A DNA stretch of 64,000 nucleotides from the NCBI GenBank assembly GCA_029449245.1, contig JANATF010000009.1, forward strand, positions 1,426,001 through 1,490,000, written 5' to 3'. Position numbers and translations under genes: made by a program. Of this stretch, positions 34,821-45,699 are shown piece by piece; positions within the stretch are counted from its first letter, which is position 1, and each line of letters starts with the position of its first letter. The notes beneath the pieces are model-generated. The model was not told the origin of the DNA and searched no databases. It worked only from the letters and a program-made list of their open reading frames with translations. The stretch comes from Mortierella alpina (lineage: Eukaryota > Mortierellomycota > Mortierellomycetes > Mortierellales > Mortierellaceae).

Positions 34821-35947
34821 CTGTGCCGCGTTAGAGCTCGAGAAGTAGACGCACGCTGGGGACGCTTTCTTTTTCCTATGATTTCGTCTCCAGTCGGGTG
34901 GGGGGTTATGTTTTCAGTTGGATGGAGGTGTATTGTTGTCGGCTTTTTCAGGCTTTTTGCTAGATCTCGCGGGGTAACGACGTGAAAGGAACACAGGCTC
35001 AGTTGCTGGTGCTCCCGAGGCGACGACAGGCTGCAGCAGGGGGGAATAGACAGGCAGGCAGGGGGCAGCAGGCAGGGGCAGGGGGCAGCAGGAGGACTAC
35101 AGGAGCTGGACGGTGGTGCAGCAGTGTGGGAAACACAAAACGAGAGGAAATGCAAAAAATGAAAATACGAAGACACAAAAGCCCTCGCGCTGTCGGAGTG
35201 AAAGTGGGACTCCCCTTTGCAGCGCTGCATGCCCTGGGTGGCTTTGGCGCCTGCGATCCCGCCCCCGGGCATGGTGTCTACACGGCAGAGATACAAGAAG
35301 CGTAGATGGAAGCATGGCCGCGCCCATCGCACACTGGCGAGGCACTACTGCATCGTGTTCCTTCGCAGTCGCTTGAGAGCACACTGCAGAAGCAAAGAAG
35401 CAACATGTAGCCCCCGAAAGAAGCGTATGGCCCTATTCGCCCTGCACTCCAACAGGGCCGCGCGTAAACAATTGGACCGCAGGCCGTTGATAAGTTAGCC
35501 TGGTCCACACGGCTGAGCAGGCCAGTGAGCCGATGAAGGTCGCGGATGGCAACAATGCTATAAAAGCACACACCCCCCGTTGTCCATTCATTCCTCTCGT
35601 CCTCATCACTGCAGCGTTTTCGTCCATCACAGGCACCCACCTCGTTTCTGGCACACCTCCAGCCCGTGCGCGCTCCTCCCTGTACCCGTTTCTCCCTCTC
35701 AGGCCCTCTCTCGCCCCTTCACCGTGTCTCGCACTCGTTCCTGCCGCCCATCTCCACCGTCCGTATAGTAGTCTCCTTCGGAGTACAAAGCAAGCGCTCC
35801 ACGAGGATTCTCACACCCCTGCAGAGCCATTTTCATCCGGCCCCCACTGGCCTCCTTGCCTTTGTCTCTACCGTTTGGCGATACCGCGGGTTGGCCTACC
35901 TCTGAAACCTGCTTGTGCCCTCTCACGTCCCAGAGACAGCGAGGGCC
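34821..35947. other. bidirectional intergenic region
   Basis: Lies between the RRM gene (-) and the membrane protein (+). A C/T-rich and then G-rich simple-sequence stretch with CAGG/CAGCAGG units lies around 35020-35100. No domain-bearing frame. Confidence 0.5.
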
Positions 35948-37785
35948 ATGGCTAAACATGTCTATCCGCCTTGGCATAGCCTTGTCCAAAAGATCTTGTT
36001 TGCAGTCGCGGCAATCCTCTGCATCACCATCCCCGTCATCTATGGCCAGCGCCAGTCCATCTCCTCTTCCACCGTCATTGTAGTCCTTCTCCTGTACTTT
36101 GCAGGCTGGGCTGCCTTCTCTGTATGTCTGGCTTGATGTTTACAATATGCCAAAAGAGTACTTGTGCATGCGCACACACATGATGAAAGTAGCGTGGGGT
36201 TTAAATTTTTTTGCGCAACTCGCTCCGTAATGTTTGTTGCGCGCAGAGACCCGACGGACCTTTTGCATTTTTGATCCCTGTTCTCCTCCTGCAAGAAGAA
36301 GTCGGGAGAAGGTTCTGAATCACCTGCGCACACTCCCTCATAAACAGTGCTCAATGCAAATGTGCAGAAGGGGTTGTTTTCTCTTTCAGCTGATAAAGGC
36401 AGCGTTACCTCCCTTCACTTTGCGCAGACGCCTGTGTGAAAGGCACTTCAGTGGAAAAGAAAACGTTGAATCGGGGGGTTCGGATCGGATCTCAGACTAA
36501 CCCAATCCACTATACAACTCAGTTAGGCGTTCGTTTTGGCCTACCCTCTCGCACAGGCGAGTCTTCACTCCCAGTTCACACGCCAACACCAGCACCACCA
36601 GTAATCCGCCATGCTCCCGCCAGTCGATCCGCCCTTCCAATCGCACCAGCCATCAAAATCTCTTCTCCCGACTCTCCAACCCCATATACCACCGATTCGA
36701 CGGTTGATGCTGCAGACAGCAGCACAGGGGCGATCGGACTAGAAACACAGCCTCAACGACCAAGGGCTCGATTTGTAGATTCTCATGGTGCCACAGTCGA
36801 GGAGAGCAACCCTCAGGAGACTAAAGGAGCTCAGAACACTGCAGTTGTCACGTTCCAGGCTCGACCTCGCGCCATGACAGGTGACTCGATAAACTCGGCG
36901 ATCTACCCAACCTATGCGACCTATCGCCAGGCCCAGCACGGAAATTTTGATGCATTCGCTCAAAGGATCCGAAGAGCACTCGAGTCTGCCAACGCCGAGA
37001 ATCGGCTCCAGCAGCAGCGACAGGAGCAAGAGGAGCAGGAGGACATGGAAACACAACAGGCTCAGTCGATTCCAGATAAAGCAATCAGCAGCCATGATGA
37101 GCCAAGTGAGAAAAAACTACTATCGGCATTATCGGCAGCCTACTCTCGACAACTCATGGATGCCACTGAGACAGGGTCTATCGCATCTGCAACGGGATCA
37201 TTGAGCTCGCTCTCTGCAACAAAGATGACGGGAGGGGGACGGCCGCGCTCGTCTTCCACTGTAAGCATCATCAGCAATCTCTCGGAAATGATGCGGACTG
37301 GTGGCACCACTCTCTTTAGTCGCACGGGCCGATCACGAGCAGGGAGCGACGCTAGTGTCATGATCCCCATAACAGCAGCACCTGTCTCTGGTGTAGGCAA
37401 TGCATCCTCGACTTCAGCTACTGCCACCGCTACGCCAGCAATACCCTCCTCTGAACAGAGCAAGTCCCCTACAGCAACTACTACGATGGCCGCCATGGCA
37501 TCCGCTGCTGCTGTGGCTTCAGCCATGACCATCCCACGTTCGTCTGCATATAATCCGGATATGGATCCAGCAACCTATAATATACCAAATGGCCCGGCTC
37601 AGTCTCAAGCGCGAAGAACAAGTCGTCACTCGGCAATCATACACCCCTTGGCCAAGGCCTTACATGTGGACGACAACGACGATGACAACAACAGTGAGCA
37701 CGATGGATCACCTGAGAAGCCGGAAGGCGGCAATGTGTCACGGATAGAGATCTTGGCGGCTGATCTGGAACACTCCTCACACTAA
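35948..37785 (+). CDS. membrane-anchored Ser/Thr-rich protein, unknown family
   Basis: Exon 1 (35948-36121) encodes MAKHVYPPWH and two hydrophobic segments (LFAVAAILCITIPVIYG; VIVVLLLYFAGWAAFS). A probable exon from 36247 adds a third (FAFLIPVLLL). The long last exon runs to 37785 and is soluble, rich in Ser, Thr, Ala and Gln, with a Gln/Glu coiled stretch (LQQQRQEQEEQED) and no known domain. I could not find a fully consistent splice between 36247 and the last exon: entry at 36403, 36428 or 36499 would need different phases. The internal structure is therefore uncertain. A likely membrane protein with a large cytosolic disordered tail. Confidence 0.65.
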
Positions 37786-38916
37786 CAGCAAGCATGGGGG
37801 TGTTATACTAGAGGAGATCTGTCAAGTCCGTAGTATGCAAGGCAACGGACCATCTCGTAATATTATGCACATACAAGTGCTCGTAAGAGCATCTACTTGT
37901 CCATACCATGCACTCCTGTTCATTTTGTAACGCCAACGCTGTAGGTTGTATTATAATCATTAGGCTCAATATCACTATAATGGCGCTACTCAAATGACTA
38001 CTTAGCTAGCTAAATCTTGCAGTTGGGGAGAGCTAGAGCATGTCATAAAGATAAAACGAGGGAGTGAGTTTTGTTGACACAGAATCAAGTCCTCACATGT
38101 ACGTTGCATGGCAGACGCTTACCATTATGTCTGGCTTGCACGCTGACTGGCGTCAGCTCCGCGCAGCTGTCTGGATGGCACTCCTGGGGAGGAATGTTCC
38201 AGACACTTGTGGGTGTCCAGCGACAGACGGCTGGTGGTGGTGGTAGGCACTTAAAGTACCTGGAGAAGGGGTCCGCGTGGGTCTATTTCCGCGGGTGGGA
38301 ACGAGGAGGTCAATAGCTGGAAAAGAGAATGCCTATCTCAGTGTCTGCTGTCAGTTCGCTGAAAAACATACCTCGTACAAGCGAGACCCCGTTGGGCGAG
38401 CGCCCAGCCACAAGCGGATGTGGCATGCCTGGTGCATGCTCGGGCGGAGGGGGATGGGTGTTGGGAAGCAAGCCGGGAGATAGCATGCTTCGAGGAAGTG
38501 ATGGGAGCGGATGTGTGTGTTGAAAAGAGGAGAAAGAGAAATGAGAGAAGGAACGGTGGCAAATATGGCGGATAATGTCCTGCCTTTCCTGTCATATGAC
38601 CACGTAAGTGATGGTAGAGCAACCAGTGAAGATTCTTGATCACTGATCACTCTCGTAGGCCAGTTCACGAACACCCCGGGGTATCCGCCATAGCAGAGCA
38701 GGGAAGGTGGCAGACAAAAGGACGTTTGTTCGTCTTAAGCTGGTGGATGTGGAAAGGTGGCGAAGTGTTTTTGCAGCCTCGATTCTGAGTACTCTTACGA
38801 CAGAAGTGTCAGTGCTCGACCTGCTGGACGACACGCACCAAGGGAGCGACACAGAAACGAGTCTTATCCCCCAAGAAAACAAATTTGAGTGAAGCCAATA
38901 ATATATTAATGAGTTC
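37786..38916. other. intergenic, no gene recognised
   Basis: About 1.1 kb between convergent genes. Short frames only. Confidence 0.5.
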
Positions 38917-40296
38917 CTACTCCATACTCCTGTCGCACAAGCCTTTGAGGTTTGGCATCTTGGGGATCTTGACTCTTGCCGCCATGGCCATCTGCTTGTA
39001 GGCAATCATTTTCCAGAACATCTCCAGAATCTCCACATCGGACGGCGTAAGGGTGTGAGGCACATGCTGAATGTAGGTCTTATCCGACGACCAGATACCG
39101 CCAAGGATACTCTTTTGCTCACGAACGACCAGCATATCCTGTGCCAAGAGATAATTACTCTTGACTCTGCTGTAGATAATGTCCACGGTCTTGGTCGTCT
39201 TCTTATTCTTGCCCTTACCGCTGTGGACTATGTTGCCATGCTTGGCCAGGTACAGAAACGATTGATTGCCCTGTCGATCCTTGTAAATCATGTCATCGCC
39301 GATCCAGGTGAATTTGTCGGAGTACTGGACACCAAAAAGGACATTGTTCAAGTTGGCAGCTGGGGGCAGGTCGTTGGAATTGATGATCCTTTGGAGCGCC
39401 GGAATCATTTTCGCCTCTGGAACATCCTGCATCACAAACGACTCTGCTTGGTAGGCGACCGAGTCAAAGCCAAGGCACACCTTCCTTTTCACAGACTGGG
39501 TTACATTGGACGCAAAAGCCTTGGCCACCTTCTCCCAGGTCTCGGCAAACAACTGGACCGACTGCATGATCATCTCGAACCTAGGGTCGGTCATCACGCG
39601 TCGCTCCAACACTTCTGTGGGCTCCGAGGGCAAGGACACGGTGGCGACAGGGATGTGTTTGAGGGCCCAGTCGGAGTGGGTTTGTTTCAGAATGGCCTCC
39701 ATCTCTGGCGCGTCGGCATTTCGAGGCCGAACGTTCGAGGACGGCGAAGCTTCCGTGATCATGATGATGTGTCCCAACTCGACCATCCAATGATAGTCCT
39801 CTCCAGTCTGGCGAACTCGAATAGAGCTGAGCAAGCTTGTCAAGTTCAAACTTGTGGCATCTTGCTTAGAGTATGTGAAATCATGCCCCTGCACATCATG
39901 AACACCCTTGACAATAGCACGCTCAATCCACTCTTCGTAACTCGCCACAACGGTGGAAACCTCGCTCTCCGGTAGACCCCAGCCACCGACGACCGAGTTG
40001 AGGTCGGACCTGTTGAACACTTGGATGTCAGATGCACCCGCGGTTTCGATGGAGTTAAAGTAGGTTTCCCAAGGACGACTGGACTGGGGTCGCATGTTTT
40101 TCGCCAGCTCCTCAAGAACAATAGCGGGTTCACGGCCCCGTAGGGTGCCGAAAGGTGCGACTTCGCGAGTCTGGATAGCTGGAGTGTTCCCCTCATCGGG
40201 GACGCAGAAGACCACGCCAATGAGACACAGGGTCACGGCGGCGATGCCGAAGACGATTCGGATAGAGCCGAGCATAGTTTTGGGCTGGGCTAACAT
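38917..40296 (-). CDS. signal-anchored or secreted protein, unknown family
   Basis: Single exon, 459 aa. The N-terminal hydrophobic segment (IVFGIAAVTLCLIGVVFC) is a signal peptide or anchor. The remainder is hydrophilic, mixed alpha/beta-like, with many predicted N-glycosylation sites (NRS, NLT, NVT, NQS). No catalytic motif recognised. An ATG at 40275 is an alternative start. The signal segment pattern (FGIAA) recalls that of the Kazal gene at 44590, but the proteins are otherwise unrelated. Confidence 0.82.
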   Translation of the reverse strand: MLAQPKTMLGSIRIVFGIAAVTLCLIGVVFCVPDEGNTPAIQTREVAPFGTLRGREPAIVLEELAKNMRPQSSRPWETYFNSIETAGASDIQVFNRSDLNSVVGGWGLPESEVSTVVASYEEWIERAIVKGVHDVQGHDFTYSKQDATSLNLTSLLSSIRVRQTGEDYHWMVELGHIIMITEASPSSNVRPRNADAPEMEAILKQTHSDWALKHIPVATVSLPSEPTEVLERRVMTDPRFEMIMQSVQLFAETWEKVAKAFASNVTQSVKRKVCLGFDSVAYQAESFVMQDVPEAKMIPALQRIINSNDLPPAANLNNVLFGVQYSDKFTWIGDDMIYKDRQGNQSFLYLAKHGNIVHSGKGKNKKTTKTVDIIYSRVKSNYLLAQDMLVVREQKSILGGIWSSDKTYIQHVPHTLTPSDVEILEMFWKMIAYKQMAMAARVKIPKMPNLKGLCDRSME

Positions 40297-40770
40297 AGCA
40301 TAGAATCAAGGGTCGCTTGGTGAGAACAAGGATTGGCGCGTGGTTGGTACGTATCTAAGAAGGATTACATGAGGGCTCCTTATGACATATTTGTACATAC
40401 AAATAGAGAGCACGAGTAAAGAAGGTATGGGACGGGAATGAAAAAGAGGGAGAGAAGCAGACAGCGAGGGAGTCGATGGGAGAGAGAGAAAGAGGGTGGT
40501 TATGAGGAAGGAAAGGCAGGGGTGGAGCGAGCCTATGGCGAGAAAGAGAAAGAGGAGGCAGGTTTAAGCTGCTGGTGTGGAGGGCAAATTGCTGAAGAGA
40601 AAAAATACTCTGCATGATGTATATTTATACAGCTGTCCATGCATACCCCAATTATGTACGAGAGGAAGGGTACTGGGACGCCGGCCTCCCCACATCCGGC
40701 CACTCAAGTTCTTGGTTCAAAACAGGCTCCTGTGGAACGTGCTCTCTTTTGTGGGCCTTTACTTTGGGCT

Positions 40771-41483
40771 CTATGAAGTCGTCAGCTGGGGTGTTGGTTC
40801 CAGGGGGGGGGACATCGAGCGCAGCTTGAAGGAAACATGCACCATGGCGTTGAAGAGAGACGCTTCTCTACTTTGCTCAGGAATGTCGTGAATTGTGCAG
40901 AAGAAATGCTGGACGAGAAATATGGGAAATGACTTGAGATTTGGAAAACGGATAACTTTGAACGCGCGAGTTGAACTCAAATCCTTCGGTTGCATCAAGT
41001 GAGCATATTGGTGAAGAGCACTCTTACCGAAAGGACAGTACCCAGCAGAGTGTGGTCTTTAGTCTGTACATGGATCCATGTGAGCACGCTCTCCTTGAGC
41101 ATGAAACACTGCATGGTTTCAGGGCCAGACGGGAATAATGGTGGTGACCGCGTCGCATGCCCAGGTGTGAGCGATAGAGAGACACCGTCATCTTTGAACA
41201 GCTTCGTTCGCAAGTACTGATGGAAGGTACACACGTACTTGTTGCCAAGTGCCTGTTGTCCACTTGGATCTTTGAAATGATACAGGTGTGGGGACTAAAC
41301 GAGCATTAACTATTTGAACCTTCTTAATCTTACACAGCTCCCATTTTTGGCCATGCTGTTGTCATCCGACATGGTCACCTTCAAACCCTCTTTAGCGTAA
41401 TGGAACATGACGGTTCTGGCTTGTAAAAATAGACGAAAGTGTTTCGACGACGCGTTGAAAAAAGTGGTTGCCGACACTGCCAT
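40771..41483 (-). CDS. possible multi-exon gene, unknown
   Basis: Three coding-looking blocks: an ATG at 41483 (MAVSATTFFN, then MFHYAKEGLKVTMSDDNS), a donor GTAAGA near 41330, a block from about 41300 to 41036 (HLYHFKDPSGQQALGNKYVC, TWIHVQTKDHTLLGTVLS) ending at donor GTAAGAG, and a last block from about 40950. The phase of the first intron works only with a GTGTAA donor, and the last exon could be read in two frames. No domain recognised. It may be a genuine small gene or a decaying one. Confidence 0.4.
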
Positions 41484-41625
41484 GATAACAATGGCCCATG
41501 GCTTTACTGCGTGGTCGTCTATATTTACTTGTTAGGGTCACAACTGTATTTCGAGGGTTTGGGAGTCGCGATGCGATGCGAGAAGAAACAACTACTGTAA
41601 ACTGCAGCAGATTTTTAACAATGTG

Positions 41626-43296
41626 TCAGAGATCCTCATAATCGTCATCCTCGTCATCAAACTCATCTTCCTCCTGGTATTCCTCAGCATAGGATTCGCG
41701 ATGGTACTCTTCAGGAGTCGGTCTAATTGTCCTCTCCGCAAGACCGTCGAACTCTCGAAGATGAATAGCTCTTAAATGGCGCCAATGCCATCTCACCCAC
41801 TGTAATTCCGCTTCCTGCATAGAACCTACGTTCATATTCCTGAGGTCGATGGTCTCGAGCTCTCGTAAGCCGCAGAGCATACCGAGACCACTCTCCAAGG
41901 TAAAAGACAAACAGGCATACTGGAGTCCTTGCTGGAGATTCCTGTGATCATAATACTTGCCCTCAGCTTCCAGCTCATCGTCATACTGCTCTTGCTCCCA
42001 GGCCTCCTCGTTAATTCTGGTGCCAAGGATCAAGTTCTTGAGTTTGGTCATTGCACCGAGTTGCCTATAAACCCTCTGCTGAACCTTGTAGCTCTTCTCC
42101 ATCTCTCCTCGATGCATCCATCCTGTGAGAGGGTGGCCATTCGTTTTGTGGCGGAGATCAGGTCGTGGGATACTGCAGATAACAACCTTGAGCGTCTCTA
42201 GCGAATGGCATACCCAAGGATTGCCATCTATGGCACTGCAATCCAACTCAGCGGTACACATATCCAGAAAGCTCCTGTTGACGATGAGTTCCTTGAGAAA
42301 CGGCGCGCTGCATAAGATGGTTTGAAGGTCCATAGGGTTTAACCCTGTTCGAAAGTCATGGACGATGCTCTCAAGGGAAGGTGCAAGCTTCATTAGGGCC
42401 TCGTGGGTAGCGTGACCGAGATAGTTGCCCTTGAGGTCAATCTTTTTCCAGCCATGCTGACAACCTCTAGCAATGACTATTGCTGTCGCCTCGTCCTCTT
42501 CTGGGAGAATGTAAGTGTTGCAATCATTGCACATTCTCAGCCGCAGAGTCGTGAGAGACGGACATTGGTTGAGACATTCTGAGAGTCGGTGGATGTCGAG
42601 CACAATAATATTTTTCAGGCACAAGGTCTCGAGGAGTGGCGCTCTCATCATGAACTGATGGAGTGCTCTGCAGTTATAGAAGTATTGTCTGATCGTAAGC
42701 GATGTCAGCGCCCAGACACGGTTTTCCAGGTTGATACCCATGACTCTACTCTGAAGATGTCCTTCTTCATACTGGACCTCCTCGTCTTCCTCGTCCTCTG
42801 AATCCTCCGAATCCTCTGCATCCGTGCTACCACCAAGAGTAAGCTTACTTATAGTTTTTGGCAGCGCTTCGAGGATTCGGAGTAGATCCCCCTCTTTCGT
42901 AATGAGGTCTCCTAGAAGGGAGATATCTTGAAGGTGAATGTTTTGTCGGATGAGATGAAGGACGGCATCCAGGCCTGCGTTTTCTGCGGTAACACGAAAG
43001 TTTCGCAAGTTGGTACAGGTCGCTCCAAGGGTGGCGAAGGTCCTCACGACCGCAGAAGAGTTCGTCCTGAGGGTCTGGATGACATGTGCGTTTCGGAAGA
43101 GAGCCGTCTCTGGGACATTGTTGAACCGATGGAGGCGTTCTCTGCGGATATCGAGTTCCTGCCAAAGGTGGGATCGAAAGTAGAGGAACCAGGTCTTACA
43201 AACTAGCACACATGCTGCAAGATCTTTCTTGGGCAAGCGCTGTGCTATCACAAAGTAGATCTCCGGAGGCAGACTGAATACATGTGTATTTTTCAT
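41626..43296 (-). CDS. F-box/LRR-like protein with acidic C-terminus
   Basis: Single exon, 556 aa. The F-box is at about residues 8-52 (SLPPEIYFVIAQRLPKKDLAACVLVCKTWF). Leucine-rich repeats follow (LQDISLLGD, LTSLTIRQY, LETLCLKNI, LTTLRLRMC, LKNLILGTR). An internal acidic run (about 160-180) and a Glu/Asp-rich end (EEYQEEDEFDDEDDD) are distinctive. A likely SCF substrate receptor. Confidence 0.92.
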   Translation of the reverse strand: MKNTHVFSLPPEIYFVIAQRLPKKDLAACVLVCKTWFLYFRSHLWQELDIRRERLHRFNNVPETALFRNAHVIQTLRTNSSAVVRTFATLGATCTNLRNFRVTAENAGLDAVLHLIRQNIHLQDISLLGDLITKEGDLLRILEALPKTISKLTLGGSTDAEDSEDSEDEEDEEVQYEEGHLQSRVMGINLENRVWALTSLTIRQYFYNCRALHQFMMRAPLLETLCLKNIIVLDIHRLSECLNQCPSLTTLRLRMCNDCNTYILPEEDEATAIVIARGCQHGWKKIDLKGNYLGHATHEALMKLAPSLESIVHDFRTGLNPMDLQTILCSAPFLKELIVNRSFLDMCTAELDCSAIDGNPWVCHSLETLKVVICSIPRPDLRHKTNGHPLTGWMHRGEMEKSYKVQQRVYRQLGAMTKLKNLILGTRINEEAWEQEQYDDELEAEGKYYDHRNLQQGLQYACLSFTLESGLGMLCGLRELETIDLRNMNVGSMQEAELQWVRWHWRHLRAIHLREFDGLAERTIRPTPEEYHRESYAEEYQEEDEFDDEDDDYEDL

Positions 43297-43998
43297 GGTG
43301 TGGACGCGTGGTATATCACTGTCACTCTGATGGGGTTTAAAATAATTCTGAGAGAGCAGGAAGGCTTTTATAGTTTCGTGGCGATATAGCCATGTTTGGT
43401 TCTACTAGCGTCGATAATGAAAGCCTTCCGATAATAGGTACAGGGTACCATTATCATTGCAACAAAAGGAACACCATTACATGCTGCAAGTGAGACATGA
43501 AAGGCAATGTCCCAGCACTTGGGCATTCTTTCAGTCTGTCTCCCTTCTTTGTGGTACAAGTTTATTTCGTTGTGAATATCGACGTAAGGCCTTGGCGTAA
43601 AACATTCACAAACAAAGAGCCGCCCACGTCTTTTACCATGCCATGACCGATCTACGTTAGCGCAGAAATAGGAAGCATCGTAGTTAACCTACCGAGGAAG
43701 GATCGGTTATGATTTCAGAAGGCAGCACCTCTGATTTCAGGGCTCTGGGAACCTGGGATGCCACAGGACCTGGTATGTCCAAAAACGAACCGTGGTACTC
43801 GCTCTGGCGAGATCAGTTAGCAGCGGATTGTGCCTTCTGTCAAGAACCACACCGCCTTTTTTTCACGTCCACTTTGATATCATAAGGCAGATCATTTTGT
43901 GCAAAATGTGCTTTTTCATCTTCCACCTCTTCTCACTACATTTTCAAGACCCCATTTACTAGTTGCCTATCAACACTTCCATTTTCTGTCAAGACACT
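43297..43998. other. intergenic, divergent promoter region
   Basis: No gene seen. A pyrimidine-rich stretch just before 43999 fits a transcription start for the small gene there. Confidence 0.5.
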
Positions 43999-44325
43999 AT
44001 GCCTTTGTCGTCGAGCAAGAACATCAACTCGCAGTGGAAACACGCCTTGCAGGGCGAGTATGAGCGTCTACAAGCTGAGGCGGACATGCAGCAGAATCAC
44101 CTTTTCCGTTTAGACAACGTAGCCAGCAAACTAGAGTACGACTTTTCGTACGCGAAGAATGACAATGTGCTGTACGAGGCACTCCATATCGACCAACGAA
44201 CGAGGGCCTACCGATTCGAATTAAGACTGCGCTCGAGGCGCCTGGAGGATTGTCAGATGCGACTTGCTGAACTTGAGATGTTCAGGGACACGTCTGCTGA
44301 ATTACACGTAGCAGAGGCGTCGTAG
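43999..44325 (+). CDS. small helical/coiled-coil protein
   Basis: 108 aa from the first ATG (MPLSSSKNINSQWKH). Heptad-like spacing in YERLQAEADMQQNHLFRLDN and in RLEDCQMRLAELEMF suggests two coiled-coil helices. No signal peptide and no known domain. Codon use and the pyrimidine-rich leader look like a true gene. Function unknown. Confidence 0.6.
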   Translation: MPLSSSKNINSQWKHALQGEYERLQAEADMQQNHLFRLDNVASKLEYDFSYAKNDNVLYEALHIDQRTRAYRFELRLRSRRLEDCQMRLAELEMFRDTSAELHVAEAS

Positions 44326-44589
44326 ACCATTGAACGTGTAGTTGGAGAAGTAAAGAATTAGATGCCTTAGAATGACATAAAAATAAGCGAAGTGCACCAC
44401 TGTTCATTGTCTAGCGCCCTGCCGCGCTTGAAGGGTCCTTCCCATGCCAACTGAGCCTTCTCTTTCCATCATTCCAGAGCATAACCATTCTGAGCCTTTT
44501 CGTGTATGAAGCAATATGTTTTACTGGACATTGAAAAAGAAAAAAAGAAAGTAGCCCCGAGTCGGAGGACTTTGCTTTATTCTTCTTTC

Positions 44590-44916
44590 TTATGCGATAG
44601 GCTCCTCGACTTTGGGAGAGCAGAGTTTGTCTTCAACCACTTTGTATGCACACTTCGGGTTCAAACAGTTGTAGACTTTCAGTGCGCAGGGGTTGCTGAA
44701 CTTGCTATATGGTATATACGGAGACCCTCCATCGGAGACCGGCACGACGCAAACGGGGTTGTATTCTTTGGTGCAAATTGTTGGACATTCCTTCTTGCGG
44801 ATATCGAAGCCCTTAGTGGAGTCCTGTGGGCCGCCGCTGCCAAGATCTTCAGAAGCCGAAATCATCGGAAGTAGGATCGAGGCTGCAATACCAAAGACCA
44901 ATGTGATAGCTCGCAT
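44590..44916 (-). CDS. secreted Kazal-type domain protein
   Basis: 108 aa, start at the ATG at 44916. A signal peptide (MRAITLVFGIAASILLPMI) precedes one Kazal-like domain: ECPTICTKEYNPVC, a spacer, then FSNPCALKVYNC and KCAYK...KLC. This spacing fits Kazal serine-protease inhibitors, although the spacer between the third and fourth Cys is long. Probably secreted; the inhibited protease is unknown. A frameshifted copy lies at 53826 on the other strand. Confidence 0.82.
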   Translation of the reverse strand: MRAITLVFGIAASILLPMISASEDLGSGGPQDSTKGFDIRKKECPTICTKEYNPVCVVPVSDGGSPYIPYSKFSNPCALKVYNCLNPKCAYKVVEDKLCSPKVEEPIA

Positions 44917-45299
44917 TGTGAACAGTCGTGTTTCTTTGTCTGTACGGGCAACAAAATGGAAAAGAAAGATGGGATTTATGAAGATCCAAGAATGCGACAT
45001 GATTTTTCAGCATGAACATCGCCTCACATTCCTATACAAGCTGATATTTGAAGACTATAAAGAAGGGGGCAAGAGTGGATGGAATAATACACAGGAGAGG
45101 CAGATTTGGTGACATCAAGAGGCATTTTATAGTTGTTATTATACATAAATGGAGCTCAAGAGCGTAAGTGTTTACAGTTCTATGATCAAGGCTGGTGATC
45201 AAGGGTGTAGGCGCTTCATCTATGATGATGAGATGGAGTTCACTGGACTAGAGCTGAGATGCAACAGTCGTGGACTACTTGAGTTCGACGGAGATGAGT

Positions 45300-45561
45300 T
45301 GGAGTGTGATTAATCGGTCGTGGACTGCTTGATGGAGGCGAGAGTGCTGCGGTAGAGGGGCGACGGCAAAGCGGGCAAGTGAGGCAAAAGGAGGGAGTGA
45401 GGCAACAGGAGGGAGCGCGAGAAAGAGCAGAATCCAGAGTGACTGGAGCAATAGTAGCAAGAGGTGCGAGAGTAAATTCAGCATGTGCAGGGGACGTGCC
45501 GCGAAGTGTCGAGAAGAAACAGAGAGGGAAAAGGAGGGAGGATTCGATTCCCCCTTTTATA
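45300..45561 (-). promoter_or_regulatory. orphan promoter/leader matching the F-box gene at 55246
   Basis: On the minus strand a TATAAAAG box (rc of 45554-45561) and about 200 following bases match 54786-54970 and a piece near 55088-55110, the leader of the intact F-box gene. Here no F-box gene follows. A 69-codon Leu-rich frame (45275-45484) remains, and the Kazal gene comes next. Confidence 0.6.
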
Positions 45562-45699
45562 TTTTATTTTGGCAACGACCACGAAAAAGCAGACAACGCA
45601 TAGCGAAAGACCCCTGTACCGGGACCCAGGTGAACGTTGTTCTTTTTGTTTTGTGCTCGCCTTTCGTGTATCGCCTGTCGGTCAGAAACAGTCCTCTGT

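Noticed and set aside
34817-35332. 171-codon minus-strand frame
   Set aside because: Lies in the upstream region of the RRM gene, Pro/Ser/His-rich from simple repeats, no domain.
39055-39975. 306-codon plus-strand frame
   Set aside because: Antisense shadow of the 459-aa signal-bearing protein, which has the better start, signal peptide and glycosylation sites.
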